Made by a program: the position numbers and the translations under genes
Origin: Cytophagales bacterium
Lineage (GTDB): Bacteria > Bacteroidota > Bacteroidia > Cytophagales > Microscillaceae
DNA: 43,546 nucleotides
Assembly: GCA_013298075.1 (NCBI GenBank)
Contig: JAAFJG010000038.1
Span: forward strand, 1 to 43,546
Direction of reading: 5' to 3'
Shown: one piece after another, positions 16,374 to 24,516 of the stretch
Layout of the letters: the number at the start of each line of letters is the position of its first letter
Numbering within the stretch: the stretch's first letter is position 1
The notes under the pieces: generated by a model
Database searches by the model: none
Seen by the model: the letters and a program-made list of their open reading frames with translations, nothing else
Told to the model about the DNA's origin: nothing

Positions 16374-17279
16374 ATGAATGTTATATTTGAGCCATCATTA
16401 CTTTTTATTTCAGATGAAAATTGGAAAGATGAAGAAAAACAAGATTTGTTTTTAGAACATTTGATAAATCATTTGGAAATGATTGATAGATTTGATATTT
16501 GCAAAGTCTGGTGGACTGATGAATTACAAACCATACTCATTGGAAATCCGAATATGCACCCTTGGTATGGCAGTGATTTACGAAATCCTATTATAGTAGC
16601 AATAAGCCAGAAATTCTATAATCGTGTAGATATTATTTCTGAAGCTGATACAGAATGTCAGGTAAATCCTAATTTAATTATTACTTACACCAATCAATTT
16701 GCAAACGACCATTTCTTAAAATTAGTTCATACTCTTATTGAAGATGGGTATAATTTTTATCTGTGTGTAGGTATTGAAAATCGATTAACTTCGCCAAATC
16801 AGTATTCATTTTTTTGTAAATGTCATCAAAATACACTTAATCCAATTTTGATAAATAGTGCAACTAATTGGTTTCTTTATTTAGATACTATTAGTAAGAA
16901 GTATTTTCCAACCTCGATTGAAGATTTCGACGATAAATTTAAGAAAGCAATCGAAATAACAGTTAATTGTAATTTTGTGAATAGTGTGATACTTTATGAA
17001 TATTCCTTTGAAACAGAGTTTAAAAAAAGTGTAGTAAATACTGAAAGAAATCAAACTGAAATATTGAAAAATATAGCAAAAAGATTAACATTAACAACAC
17101 CACAAGCCCAAGCAGATGGAAGTTTGCAAGATAAGGCTTATAAAGGCAAACAAAAAAAAGATTTAAGAAGAATGCGCATCACACAAGGAACAAGAGTCGA
17201 TTACAAATTATTTGAAAGTGAAAAAATAATTATATTTGTTAAATATTTTGATGAAGGTGATTATGATGATAGCCTATAG
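16374..17279 (+). CDS. Partner of the DUF3696 ATPase; unknown N-domain with RelE-like C-terminus
   Basis: A 301-residue protein, translationally coupled to the ATPase (5-nt gap). I do not recognise residues 1-205, which include a Trp/Asp-rich start and a Cys/His pair (FFCKCHQN). Residues ~210-301 read like the RelE/ParE/HigB toxin fold: an initial strand (YEYSFETEFKKSV), a helix, a basic stretch (YKGKQKKDLRRMRITQGTRVD) where RelE toxins have the RxRxGdYR strand, then KIIIFVKYFDEGDYDD. This would make the protein the toxic arm of an ATPase-controlled abortive-infection pair. That is inference from pattern only; no profile comparison was made. Confidence 0.7.
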   Translation: MNVIFEPSLLFISDENWKDEEKQDLFLEHLINHLEMIDRFDICKVWWTDELQTILIGNPNMHPWYGSDLRNPIIVAISQKFYNRVDIISEADTECQVNPNLIITYTNQFANDHFLKLVHTLIEDGYNFYLCVGIENRLTSPNQYSFFCKCHQNTLNPILINSATNWFLYLDTISKKYFPTSIEDFDDKFKKAIEITVNCNFVNSVILYEYSFETEFKKSVVNTERNQTEILKNIAKRLTLTTPQAQADGSLQDKAYKGKQKKDLRRMRITQGTRVDYKLFESEKIIIFVKYFDEGDYDDSL

Positions 17280-17291
17280 TTTTGTTTGTGT

Positions 17292-17339
17292 AGATGATGA
17301 TAGCCAAAGAGTAAAAACATTAGCAGAAAAAGTGAAAGA
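17292..17339 (+). repeat. 48-bp direct repeat, right (att-like / target duplication)
   Basis: Second copy of 14456-14503. It is followed by GAA TAA in the same reading frame, so it restores the tail DDDSQRVKTLAEKVKE and its stop codon but has no upstream gene body. Confidence 0.9.
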
Positions 17340-17364
17340 ATAATTTCATTGATTTAAAAAAATA

Positions 17365-17400
17365 ATTTTGGTAGTGTTACATTTATAACACTACCAAAAT
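17365..17400. terminator. Bidirectional terminator
   Basis: ATTTTGGTAGTGTTA pairs perfectly with TAACACTACCAAAAT (15 bp, 6-nt loop). It separates the rightward cassette from the leftward methyltransferase gene and was probably the original terminator of the gene at 14166. Confidence 0.85.
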
Positions 17401-17403
17401 ATT

Positions 17404-18369
17404 TTATGCTTTTGATTTTGATTCACATTCAATCAAAAAATATTGATAATACCAATTTTCATTGATAGGTTTTGTAGGCATTCTATCATCTTCATTGGCT
17501 AAAAACATCAAAAATGTATTATTTTTATCAAATACTTCCCAATAATCGTTGTTATGTTTCAAAGCCACAGGTATTTTTTTATCTGCAATTTCAAAAGAAG
17601 TAATGATAAAAATTTGTCCATTTTTATCGGTCTGCAAGGCAAATTTTCGCCCTTTTTCGTCTTTTTGATAAATACGCAAATCATAATCGTTTGCTTGCAA
17701 TTCTAACCAAGTTGAAAAATAAGGAGCGTGATAATTTTCATCTAATTGATGTTCTGCGGCATAAATAATTTTCCATTCATTTTTCCAATTTTCATTCAAT
17801 AAATCAATCGTATATTGATGTCCGTGTCTGGTAGAACAAGAAATAATCATTTTTCCATTGTCATTCAAATATTTTTTACCTTCTTTCAAAAGCGAATCTA
17901 ACACCCATCTTCCGTCTGCTCCCGCTTCATTCCAAGACGCACTCGTAGGGCGATGTTCCAAATCTTTTAAATCAGTAAAAAGCCAAGGTTGAACAGGTGG
18001 ATTCGATAATATCATATCAAATTTTTTGTTTTCTAATTGTAAAAAACAGTCACTCATTTCGCCATCTATGGTTCTTTTATTTAGTATGGCGTTTTGGATA
18101 GCATCATCGACTGCGTGTTGACTATAATCACTTACCATTACATAAGCATTTTTGATAGCACAATAAATACCTATAATTCCTGAGCCTGTTCCTAAATCTA
18201 AGACATTTTTTTCTTCGATATTATCTAAATATTGATAATTTTCTAAAAAATTTAACATTTCTACCGCACTATAAGGCGACCAAACATCAGGCGAAGTATA
18301 AATTTTGATTTCCTTTCCTGCAACTGAATACGTGTGAATGTTTTGAATTGATACTAATTTTTCTGTCAT
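17404..18369 (-). CDS. Class I SAM-dependent methyltransferase (HemK/PrmA-like small domain)
   Basis: A 321-residue protein. The SAM motif VLDLGTGSGIIGIYCA lies at about residues 55-70. The substrate-amine motif NPPVQPW is an NPPY-like form used by glutamine, RNA and protein methyltransferases of the MTS group. The start TSPDVWSPYSAVEML resembles the substrate-entry segment of PrmA- and TrmN-like enzymes. The last ~100 residues are an extra beta-rich region. The substrate cannot be named. It is convergent with the defence cassette and shares its terminator. Confidence 0.75.
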   Translation of the reverse strand: MTEKLVSIQNIHTYSVAGKEIKIYTSPDVWSPYSAVEMLNFLENYQYLDNIEEKNVLDLGTGSGIIGIYCAIKNAYVMVSDYSQHAVDDAIQNAILNKRTIDGEMSDCFLQLENKKFDMILSNPPVQPWLFTDLKDLEHRPTSASWNEAGADGRWVLDSLLKEGKKYLNDNGKMIISCSTRHGHQYTIDLLNENWKNEWKIIYAAEHQLDENYHAPYFSTWLELQANDYDLRIYQKDEKGRKFALQTDKNGQIFIITSFEIADKKIPVALKHNNDYWEVFDKNNTFLMFLANEDDRMPTKPINENWYYQYFLIECESKSKA

Positions 18370-18419
18370 TTTTTTATTTTTCTATTTTTGTTGATTTTTA
18401 TTTATTTTTTTATCGATAA

Positions 18420-18465
18420 AAAAAGAGTTCCAAAACTAATTATTATAAAAGTTGGTACTCTTTTT
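18420..18465. terminator. Symmetric hairpin with A and T arms
   Basis: AAAAAGAGT pairs with ACTCTTTTT (9 bp), then CCAA with TTGG after one mismatch. Its mirrored A and T tracts would terminate from either side. It opens a 390-bp gap (18370-18759) in which no credible protein gene is seen. Confidence 0.5.
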
Positions 18466-18501
18466 GTAATACTATATATGATTTGGTGTCATTTTTGTCA
18501 G

Positions 18502-18540
18502 AATGGGTGTGTTGTTCAGCAGGAACAACCCCCATTTTTT
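18502..18540 (+). terminator. Orphan rho-independent terminator on the + strand
   Basis: GGG...GTTGTTC pairs with GAACAAC...CCC around an AGCAG loop, followed by T6. No + strand gene precedes it, because the adjacent gene runs the other way. It may end a small non-coding transcript beginning somewhere in 18465-18500. A weak hairpin, ACAATTTT with AAAATTGT, lies further on at 18702-18728. Confidence 0.5.
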
Positions 18541-18759
18541 CAAAAAAACTTATACCACTTTCTAAATTTCTATTTTTTTAACTTCTACAAAGTGAAAAAA
18601 ATAAAAATAAAATTATTAATTAATGTTGGTACAAAATAAATCAAAAAAAATTTTTTTTAAAATTTTGGTGCCATGAATTATATTCAGGCGTTCAAATTTA
18701 CGTACAATTTTGACAATTCCAAAATTGTGGGTGATTTTTTTTAGTTTTTTATGAAAATA

Positions 18760-19938
18760 TTATAAATTATTGCCTTCCCAAGCCTTAATATAAGCAAAAA
18801 TATCAATTTCTTCTTTACTTAATTTTAATTTTCTTCTTTCCATCATTTTATTGGCCGTCTCTAATGCCTTTGATAATTCGTATTCGACTAAGCCATCACT
18901 TCCGCCCCATTGCAAAGATGGAATAAATTTTGTAGGAAAGTTGCCGCCATAAATATTACTACTCACGCCCACCACAGTTCCTGTATTAAACATTGTATTA
19001 ATTCCTGCTTTCGAATGGTCGCCCATCAAAAGTCCACAAAATTGTAAATGTGTATTGATTTCTTTTTTTTGTAAATAATTCCAAATTTTAACCTCACTAT
19101 AATTATTTTTGAGATTAGAATTATTGGTATCTGCTCCCAAATTACACCATTCGCCCAAAACAGAATTACCTAAAAAGCCATCATGTCCTTTATTGCTATA
19201 TCCAAATAAAACAGAATTACTAATTTCGCCACCTACTTTACAAGAAGGTCCGATGGTTGTATCGCCTCTCATTTTGCCTGCAGGATTTACGGTTGCGCCC
19301 TCGCACAAAGCAAAATTACCTTGAATAATACTTCCTTCGCTCACAACGCTATTTTTTCCGAGATAAATGACACCATTTTCAGCATTCAAAACGCAGGCTT
19401 TTAAATTTACGCCTTCTTCGATAAAAATATTTTCCTCATTATAAATGGCAGTATATTTATCGGTTATTTTTTGTGATATTTTGTTTTTGGTTAATAATTG
19501 AAAATCAGATTGAATTTGTTTTCCATTCATTGTAAAAATATCTGTAATTGATTTTAATTGCGTTATATTTCCTTGATAATCAATCACTTGTGAATTATTT
19601 TTATTAAAATCATTTCTATCAAAATCTTTTCCACGATAAGCAATTATTTGATTTTGATAGACTAAAATTATATTTTTGGGTAGATTTTGAATAGATTGAA
19701 TAAGTTCGTTATTAGGCAAAAAAGCACTATTGATAAACAAATTATCTTCTTGTATGGACAATAAAAATTTTTTTTGCAAATATGATTCAGTCAAAAAAGA
19801 GATTTTAGTGGCTAATAATTTTTCCCATTTTTCTGATAAAGTTAAAATTCCTACTCTGATATTGGATAAAGGTCGAGTAAAAGTAAAAGGTAAAAAATTT
19901 TGCCAATCTAAGGAAGTGTCGAATAAAATTGTGTTCAT
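18760..19938 (-). CDS. Alternative GlmU-type sugar nucleotidyltransferase/acetyltransferase
   Basis: A 392-residue protein of the Bacteroidota-specific family annotated as a putative UDP-GlcNAc diphosphorylase/glucosamine-1-phosphate N-acetyltransferase (TIGR03991). The N-terminus ILFDTSLDWQNFLPFTFTRPL replaces the usual GlmU nucleotidyltransferase start. Residues ~180-350 form a left-handed beta-helix of hexapeptide repeats (YLGKNSVVSEGSIIQGNFAL, LGEWCNLGADTNNSNLKNNY). It is expected to supply UDP-GlcNAc for peptidoglycan and lipid A in the cytoplasm. Length is typical. The lgt gene lies upstream on the same strand, but a terminator separates them. Confidence 0.88.
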   Translation of the reverse strand: MNTILFDTSLDWQNFLPFTFTRPLSNIRVGILTLSEKWEKLLATKISFLTESYLQKKFLLSIQEDNLFINSAFLPNNELIQSIQNLPKNIILVYQNQIIAYRGKDFDRNDFNKNNSQVIDYQGNITQLKSITDIFTMNGKQIQSDFQLLTKNKISQKITDKYTAIYNEENIFIEEGVNLKACVLNAENGVIYLGKNSVVSEGSIIQGNFALCEGATVNPAGKMRGDTTIGPSCKVGGEISNSVLFGYSNKGHDGFLGNSVLGEWCNLGADTNNSNLKNNYSEVKIWNYLQKKEINTHLQFCGLLMGDHSKAGINTMFNTGTVVGVSSNIYGGNFPTKFIPSLQWGGSDGLVEYELSKALETANKMMERRKLKLSKEEIDIFAYIKAWEGNNL

Positions 19939-19980
19939 TTTGATTTAATTTTAATAAAAAAAAATATTTTTACGTACTAA

Positions 19981-20020
19981 AAAAAAGGCAAAAATTTAAT
20001 AATAAACTTGTGCCTTTTTT
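19981..20020 (-). terminator. Terminator downstream of lgt
   Basis: AAAAAAGGCA pairs with TGCCTTTTTT (10 bp, 20-nt loop) and gives a T tract in the minus-strand direction. Confidence 0.75.
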
Positions 20021-20033
20021 GATATTTTCTCAA

Positions 20034-21125
20034 CTATTTTTTGACAGGATTTTTACGAATAAAAGAATAAACTAATACCAAAATTCCGATAATAACGCCC
20101 GGAATACTTAATATTTGCCCCATATTATACGTTAATTTATCTTCAAAACCAACTTGATTTTCTTTCAAAAATTCATACAAAAACCTCAAAACGAACAAAA
20201 TTATCAAAAATAATGCAAATAATTGTCCATGAGGCGTGTTTTCTTTTCTCAAATGATACAAAAAATATAAAAATAAACCCAATAAAAAAGTAGAAATGGC
20301 TTCGTATAATTGCGAAGGATGCCTCGGTATTCCATAAATATTGGTTTCTAATACTTGATAAGTTCCTTCTTGCGAAACTTTGGGCATCATCGGTTTGAAT
20401 TGCTTAAAATGTTTAGGTAATTCTTCTGATTTTTGAATTTGATGAAATAATTCTCCTCCTACTACAGATGCTCTTTCAGGGTCTGGCGTACCTTTGTAAT
20501 ATATTTTCAAAATCATCGGTTTATGCACTATTTTGTTCACAATCGTATCTTTTCCTTTGTCATCAGCACGCAAAGAAAGATAAGAAAAAGAGGCTTGTTT
20601 GCCATCAATATGTTGCAAAACACTTCTTAAACTATTTGTAAAAACAAAACTTTGAGCCACATCAGCAGGCTTTCCAATAATTTCGTGATTCATTAAATTA
20701 CCCATTCGAATCATTGCTCCACCAAAAGCAACTCCAATCACAATTCTATCTACTACCCATAAAAAACTTTGCGTTGGTCGTGTGCGTGAGTATAAATAAA
20801 GCCCCAATAAAATACCAATCGTTGCCCCATGACTTGCCAAACCACCTTCCCAAACGTATAAAATTTCGATAGGATTGGCTAAATATTTTGCTGGTTCATA
20901 AAAAAAACAATGCCCTAATCTAGCTCCTAACACAGTTCCGCCCACCATATACATCAACAAACTATCCAAATCATTTTCAGGTTTTCCTTCCAATTTGAAT
21001 ATTTTAGCCAAAATCAAATAACCAATTATAAAACCAGAAGCAAACAAAGGTCCGTACCAAACAGGAAAAGTAGTCCCCGGAATAATTTCAGGTGTGGCAG
21101 TCCAAATAATATAAGATAACATCAT
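20034..21125 (-). CDS. lgt: Prolipoprotein diacylglyceryl transferase
   Basis: A 363-residue inner-membrane enzyme that transfers diacylglycerol from phosphatidylglycerol to the lipobox Cys of lipoproteins. It has seven or so hydrophobic helices, the motif IRMGNLMNHEIIGKP, the GGLASHGATIGILLGLYLYSR segment containing the conserved His, and the late RHPSQLYEA motif. About 80 residues (roughly 175-255, soluble and charged) are inserted between conserved blocks, which accounts for its size against ~280 residues in proteobacteria; I recall such inserts in other Bacteroidota. It would act on GldD and the other lipoproteins in this window. Confidence 0.93.
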   Translation of the reverse strand: MMLSYIIWTATPEIIPGTTFPVWYGPLFASGFIIGYLILAKIFKLEGKPENDLDSLLMYMVGGTVLGARLGHCFFYEPAKYLANPIEILYVWEGGLASHGATIGILLGLYLYSRTRPTQSFLWVVDRIVIGVAFGGAMIRMGNLMNHEIIGKPADVAQSFVFTNSLRSVLQHIDGKQASFSYLSLRADDKGKDTIVNKIVHKPMILKIYYKGTPDPERASVVGGELFHQIQKSEELPKHFKQFKPMMPKVSQEGTYQVLETNIYGIPRHPSQLYEAISTFLLGLFLYFLYHLRKENTPHGQLFALFLIILFVLRFLYEFLKENQVGFEDKLTYNMGQILSIPGVIIGILVLVYSFIRKNPVKK

Positions 21126-21313
21126 TGCGTTTTTTTGAGTGATAAAGAAATTTTAAAAATAAATATTTCTATGTATTTCTTTTTATATATTTCTTTTTTT
21201 TGTTGTATAAATAATTTAATTTTTTTACGAATAAATTCATAAACTTTGATTGATTGATAAGTAAATATAATCAAAAAAACTTACATATTTTAAAAATAGT
21301 CGATACTTGCGTT

Positions 21314-21928
21314 TCAAATTTTTGTTTTTAAAAAAGCAATCAAAACATCTAAGCCTTTTTCAAAATGCAAATTATTGGGAATAATAATATCGGCTTTGGC
21401 TTTGTATGGTGCGATAAATTGTTGATAAGCAGGAAAAACATGATGCTCATATCGATACAAAACATCATCTAATGGATAACCTCTTTCTGTATTATCTCTC
21501 AAAATTCTTCTTTTTAATCCGATAAAATCTTCTACATCAATAAAAACTTTTAAATCGAATAAATTACTAATTTCTTCTTTATGAAAAATAAATAAACCTT
21601 CTACAATCAAAATGGGCGTGGAATGAATAACAATATTAGCAGGTTTTTTGTCCGCATTATTAAACGTATATTCTTGTCTTTCTACATTTTGTTCATTTCT
21701 CAAAGCAATAATATCATTTTTATACGCCTCCAAATCCAACGAATCAGGCAAATCAAAATTTAATACGCCATTTTCGTCTTGTTTTTGTTGTTCTCTTGGG
21801 CGATAATAATTGTCTTGCGAGAGCAAAGAAATAGTATCCACAGAAAAAGCATTCAAAAGTCCTCGCAAAATAGAAGTTTTTCCCGCACCACTCGCACCCG
21901 TAATGCCAATTATATAAGGTTTTTTCAT
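21314..21928 (-). CDS. udk: Uridine kinase
   Basis: A 204-residue P-loop kinase that phosphorylates uridine and cytidine in pyrimidine salvage. Walker A is GASGAGKTS at residues 10-18. Other family marks are SQDNYYRP, the NFDLPDSLDLE region, ILIVEGLFIF and the FIGLKRRILRDNTERGY lid. The promoter lies 16 nt upstream, inside the left copy of a 50-bp direct repeat that bounds the neighbouring restriction-modification cassette. The 190 bp between this gene and lgt shows nothing notable. Confidence 0.92.
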   Translation of the reverse strand: MKKPYIIGITGASGAGKTSILRGLLNAFSVDTISLLSQDNYYRPREQQKQDENGVLNFDLPDSLDLEAYKNDIIALRNEQNVERQEYTFNNADKKPANIVIHSTPILIVEGLFIFHKEEISNLFDLKVFIDVEDFIGLKRRILRDNTERGYPLDDVLYRYEHHVFPAYQQFIAPYKAKADIIIPNNLHFEKGLDVLIAFLKTKI

Positions 21929-21931
21929 TGT

Positions 21932-21981
21932 TTTATTTTTTCCACAAAATTATATATTTTTCATTAGAATAAAAAAAAATG
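21932..21981. repeat. 50-bp direct repeat, left (udk promoter region)
   Basis: Perfectly identical to 24517-24566. It begins 3 nt before the udk ATG and includes the udk promoter, so the cassette entered immediately upstream of udk. Confidence 0.92.
21945..21952 (-). promoter_or_regulatory. Promoter -7 box of udk
   Basis: Minus-strand TAATTTTG, 16 nt before ATG 21928. Its duplicate lies at 24530-24537. Confidence 0.6.
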
Positions 21982-22036
21982 TGCGAATATAATTTGAAAA
22001 TGATTAAAAAATCAATAAATGAAATTTGTTATTTTT

Positions 22037-22229
22037 GGTTCTTAGGAAATTTGTGCGGAAATGTTTTTTTTGAATTGCCTCCAGATTTATCTGGAGGATA
22101 ATAAAAAATTCAATCGTTGGCTTTAGCCAAAATTTCTGCGTTTCTCCAAATGATATTTTTGTATATTTTCAAAATAAATGGTTATTCATATTAGAACAAA
22201 ATTAGCTCCGCAATAATTTCCCAAGAACC
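22037..22229. mobile_element. MITE-like element, copy 2 (193 bp)
   Basis: Best-preserved copy. Left end GGTTCTTAGGAAATTTGTGC; right end, read inwards, GGTTCTTGGGAAATTATTGC, matching at about 18 of the first 20 bases. Inside are CCTCCAGATTTATCTGGAGG and TTGGCTTTAGCCAA. It lies inside the restriction-modification cassette, 26 nt past the endonuclease stop, and may serve as its transcription end. Confidence 0.8.
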
Positions 22230-22255
22230 TTATTTTTTTAACAAAATATTTATTT

Positions 22256-22951
22256 TTATTTATCCAAATCTTCTAAATTTTGTATTGCTACAAAATTTTT
22301 ATAATTTTCAATTTCCTTAAAAAAATGTTCAGGGGAAAGTTTTTGTTCCATCAAATCTGCAAAATCTTTTCCAAATGCAGTTTCAATATCTGTTTTTTGG
22401 ACTTTGTAGGTATTTTCATCAATATCAACTAAAAATATACACAGATTTTTTGGTTGGTGTACTTGTGGTGTATCATCGATGAGATTTAGATATTTTTGAA
22501 TATCTTTTTCACTAATAATTTCTATTTTGCTTGGGGTTTTTGTATTGTTTTTCTTGTAATAGGGCGTTTCATAACGCATTATAATTAAATGAACATAAGG
22601 AATTTTCTTTACTTGTATATTGGCGGTTTCGCCCATCATAGATTCAAAATAATTATTGATATTTTGCTTATAATTGCTTGTAATAAACTTTATACCTAAA
22701 CAAAAAATTGCTTTTTTGTCTTTCATTACAGTTACATCAATATTTTTTGGATAATATTTCCCTTCTAGCTTTGCTTCTTTTGAACCACCAGCCATTGAAA
22801 AATATGCATATTTTTCACCCCATATTTTTTTCAAAACATCGGTGATATAAGTATGAATTGGAATTAGTTTTTTTTTACTTCTTGCCCCAAACTCTTTATA
22901 TTTAGCAAAAGATTCACTAATTGATTTTAAAAAATATTCTTCTTTGTACAT
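22256..22951 (-). CDS. Putative type II restriction endonuclease
   Basis: A 231-residue protein directly downstream of an N6-adenine methyltransferase (11-nt gap, same strand), the usual place of a cognate endonuclease. A PD-(D/E)XK-like core is suggested by KNIDVTVMKDKKAIFCLGIK, with Asp of NID and Lys of GIK, followed by FITSNYKQNINNYFESMMGE, a pattern I associate with type II enzymes that recognise short palindromes. The acidic residue normally two before the Lys is replaced (Gly), so the catalytic set is uncertain. No recognition site can be predicted. The gene is part of the cassette between the 50-bp repeats. Confidence 0.72.
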   Translation of the reverse strand: MYKEEYFLKSISESFAKYKEFGARSKKKLIPIHTYITDVLKKIWGEKYAYFSMAGGSKEAKLEGKYYPKNIDVTVMKDKKAIFCLGIKFITSNYKQNINNYFESMMGETANIQVKKIPYVHLIIMRYETPYYKKNNTKTPSKIEIISEKDIQKYLNLIDDTPQVHQPKNLCIFLVDIDENTYKVQKTDIETAFGKDFADLMEQKLSPEHFFKEIENYKNFVAIQNLEDLDK

Positions 22952-22962
22952 CTTATAGTTTG

Positions 22963-24465
22963 TTAAAATAAGGTTTGAGGATTGTATGTTTTTATTTTAA
23001 ACTCTTTAATTTGTTTGGAAGTAATGGATTTATAACCACCCGAAAAATCTTTGCCTGTTAATCTAATATATTTATAAAATTCATCAGACTTTAAAGTATT
23101 TTCTATCAAATTCCAATCTGAAAATTCTTTATTTTTGATAATAAATAGACCTGAATACATCATTACATTTTTTGGCACTTTATAAAAATTTACTTGTCCA
23201 TTGACCAATGTACTCAAAACGATTTTTTCGTGATGAATGCTTTGCACTCCTTGACTTCTTCCAAATTCATACCACAAAGAACCTTTATCAATATCTCTTT
23301 TTTCAAGTTCTTTTTTATTATTGAGTAAATAATTATAAGCGTTTGGATATTTTTCTTGTAGTTTGTCTTCACTTATTGCTTTATATCGTTTATTTTCAAA
23401 TTCATAAGGAAATAAAATTACTTCATTTTCATTTATCTTTCCTTTAAATCTTGAACCTTTTATAATTGTTTTTAAAATACTTTTTTCAACTAAAAAATCA
23501 TTGAAATAAACTAATTCTTCATTATGTTTTTTTATTTTTGAAATAAAAATTTTATCTCTTAATGTAGCAAAACCATACTGCACATCAAAAAAATCTTTGA
23601 TGGCACAATTTCTATCTTTTTCTAAATTTGCTAAAAAATCTTCATCAATCGTATTCGAAAATGACCAATCATTTTTACTTAAATTTTCAAAATTAACGTT
23701 ATTTACGAACTCAATTTTATTATTTATGAGTTCTTTGTATTCAAAATGATTTTCAAGATAATTTTTTTGTATAATAGTGATGGCAGTATAGGTTGAAAAC
23801 CCTTTAAAAACCTTATTTGCTTTAAAATCAATCAAAGTTTTTACTATTTTTTCATTTTTCAAATATTTTCTAAATACATTGTATGAAGAATTATGCAAAT
23901 AACTATTTGGCGTAATGTAACCCAAAACTCCATTTCCATTCAGCATTTTAAAACCCATTTCAAAGAAAGATAAATAAATATCTATCGTACCAGACGAAAA
24001 CATAAATTCTTGTTTTAAAATATCTCTTGTTTTTACGTCAAGATTATGTATTCTGATATAGGGCGGATTTCCAACTACAAAATCAAAAAATAATAAATGG
24101 TCTTTGAAAAAGTCTAAAGTATTTTGATTATAAATTTTCCAATCTAAATTTTTATCAATAGAAAGTTTATTTTTTACTAAATTATTTAGATTTTGTATTG
24201 ATTTGTCAAATTCTATTATATCTAATTCTACGCCATAAATATATTTTTCCAACCTTTCAACGATTTCATTTGTATTTATTTGATTATCTAAACAAACCTC
24301 AATATATCTACACACGATTTCAGTTAAAAATACGCCATCGCCACTCGAAGGTTCTAAAATATATTTATCCAAAATATTTTCATTATGATAACCAACCAAA
24401 TCTAATATTTCTTTTACTATCCAATTAGGTGTAAAAACTTGTCCAAGTATTTTATGTTTTTCCAT
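22963..24465 (-). CDS. Type II N6-adenine DNA methyltransferase (gamma class, TaqI-like)
   Basis: A 500-residue enzyme. The start KILGQVFTPNWIVKEILDLV is typical of Eco57I/TaqI-like methyltransferases. Motif I appears as ILEPSSGDGVFLTEIV and the catalytic motif as DFVVGNPPYIR. A long C-terminal target-recognition part begins near residue 270 and ends FSGGYKSITSKQIKEF. It should protect host DNA from the endonuclease encoded next. Its own promoter lies 23 nt upstream. A second box, a duplicate of the udk promoter in the right-hand 50-bp repeat, lies 64 nt upstream and could add host-derived transcription. Confidence 0.9.
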   Translation of the reverse strand: MEKHKILGQVFTPNWIVKEILDLVGYHNENILDKYILEPSSGDGVFLTEIVCRYIEVCLDNQINTNEIVERLEKYIYGVELDIIEFDKSIQNLNNLVKNKLSIDKNLDWKIYNQNTLDFFKDHLLFFDFVVGNPPYIRIHNLDVKTRDILKQEFMFSSGTIDIYLSFFEMGFKMLNGNGVLGYITPNSYLHNSSYNVFRKYLKNEKIVKTLIDFKANKVFKGFSTYTAITIIQKNYLENHFEYKELINNKIEFVNNVNFENLSKNDWSFSNTIDEDFLANLEKDRNCAIKDFFDVQYGFATLRDKIFISKIKKHNEELVYFNDFLVEKSILKTIIKGSRFKGKINENEVILFPYEFENKRYKAISEDKLQEKYPNAYNYLLNNKKELEKRDIDKGSLWYEFGRSQGVQSIHHEKIVLSTLVNGQVNFYKVPKNVMMYSGLFIIKNKEFSDWNLIENTLKSDEFYKYIRLTGKDFSGGYKSITSKQIKEFKIKTYNPQTLF

Positions 24466-24488
24466 ATCAAAGTTTTATTTATAGAATG

Positions 24489-24496
24489 CAAAGATA
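24489..24496 (-). promoter_or_regulatory. Promoter -7 box of the type II methyltransferase
   Basis: Minus-strand TATCTTTG, 23 nt before ATG 24465. Confidence 0.6.
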
Positions 24497-24516
24497 TATT
24501 TTTTATTTGTATTATG

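Noticed and set aside
18388-18639. Open frame of 83 codons on the + strand
   Set aside because: It runs across two terminator-like hairpins and has Phe/Ile/Lys-biased composition expected of AT-rich non-coding DNA.
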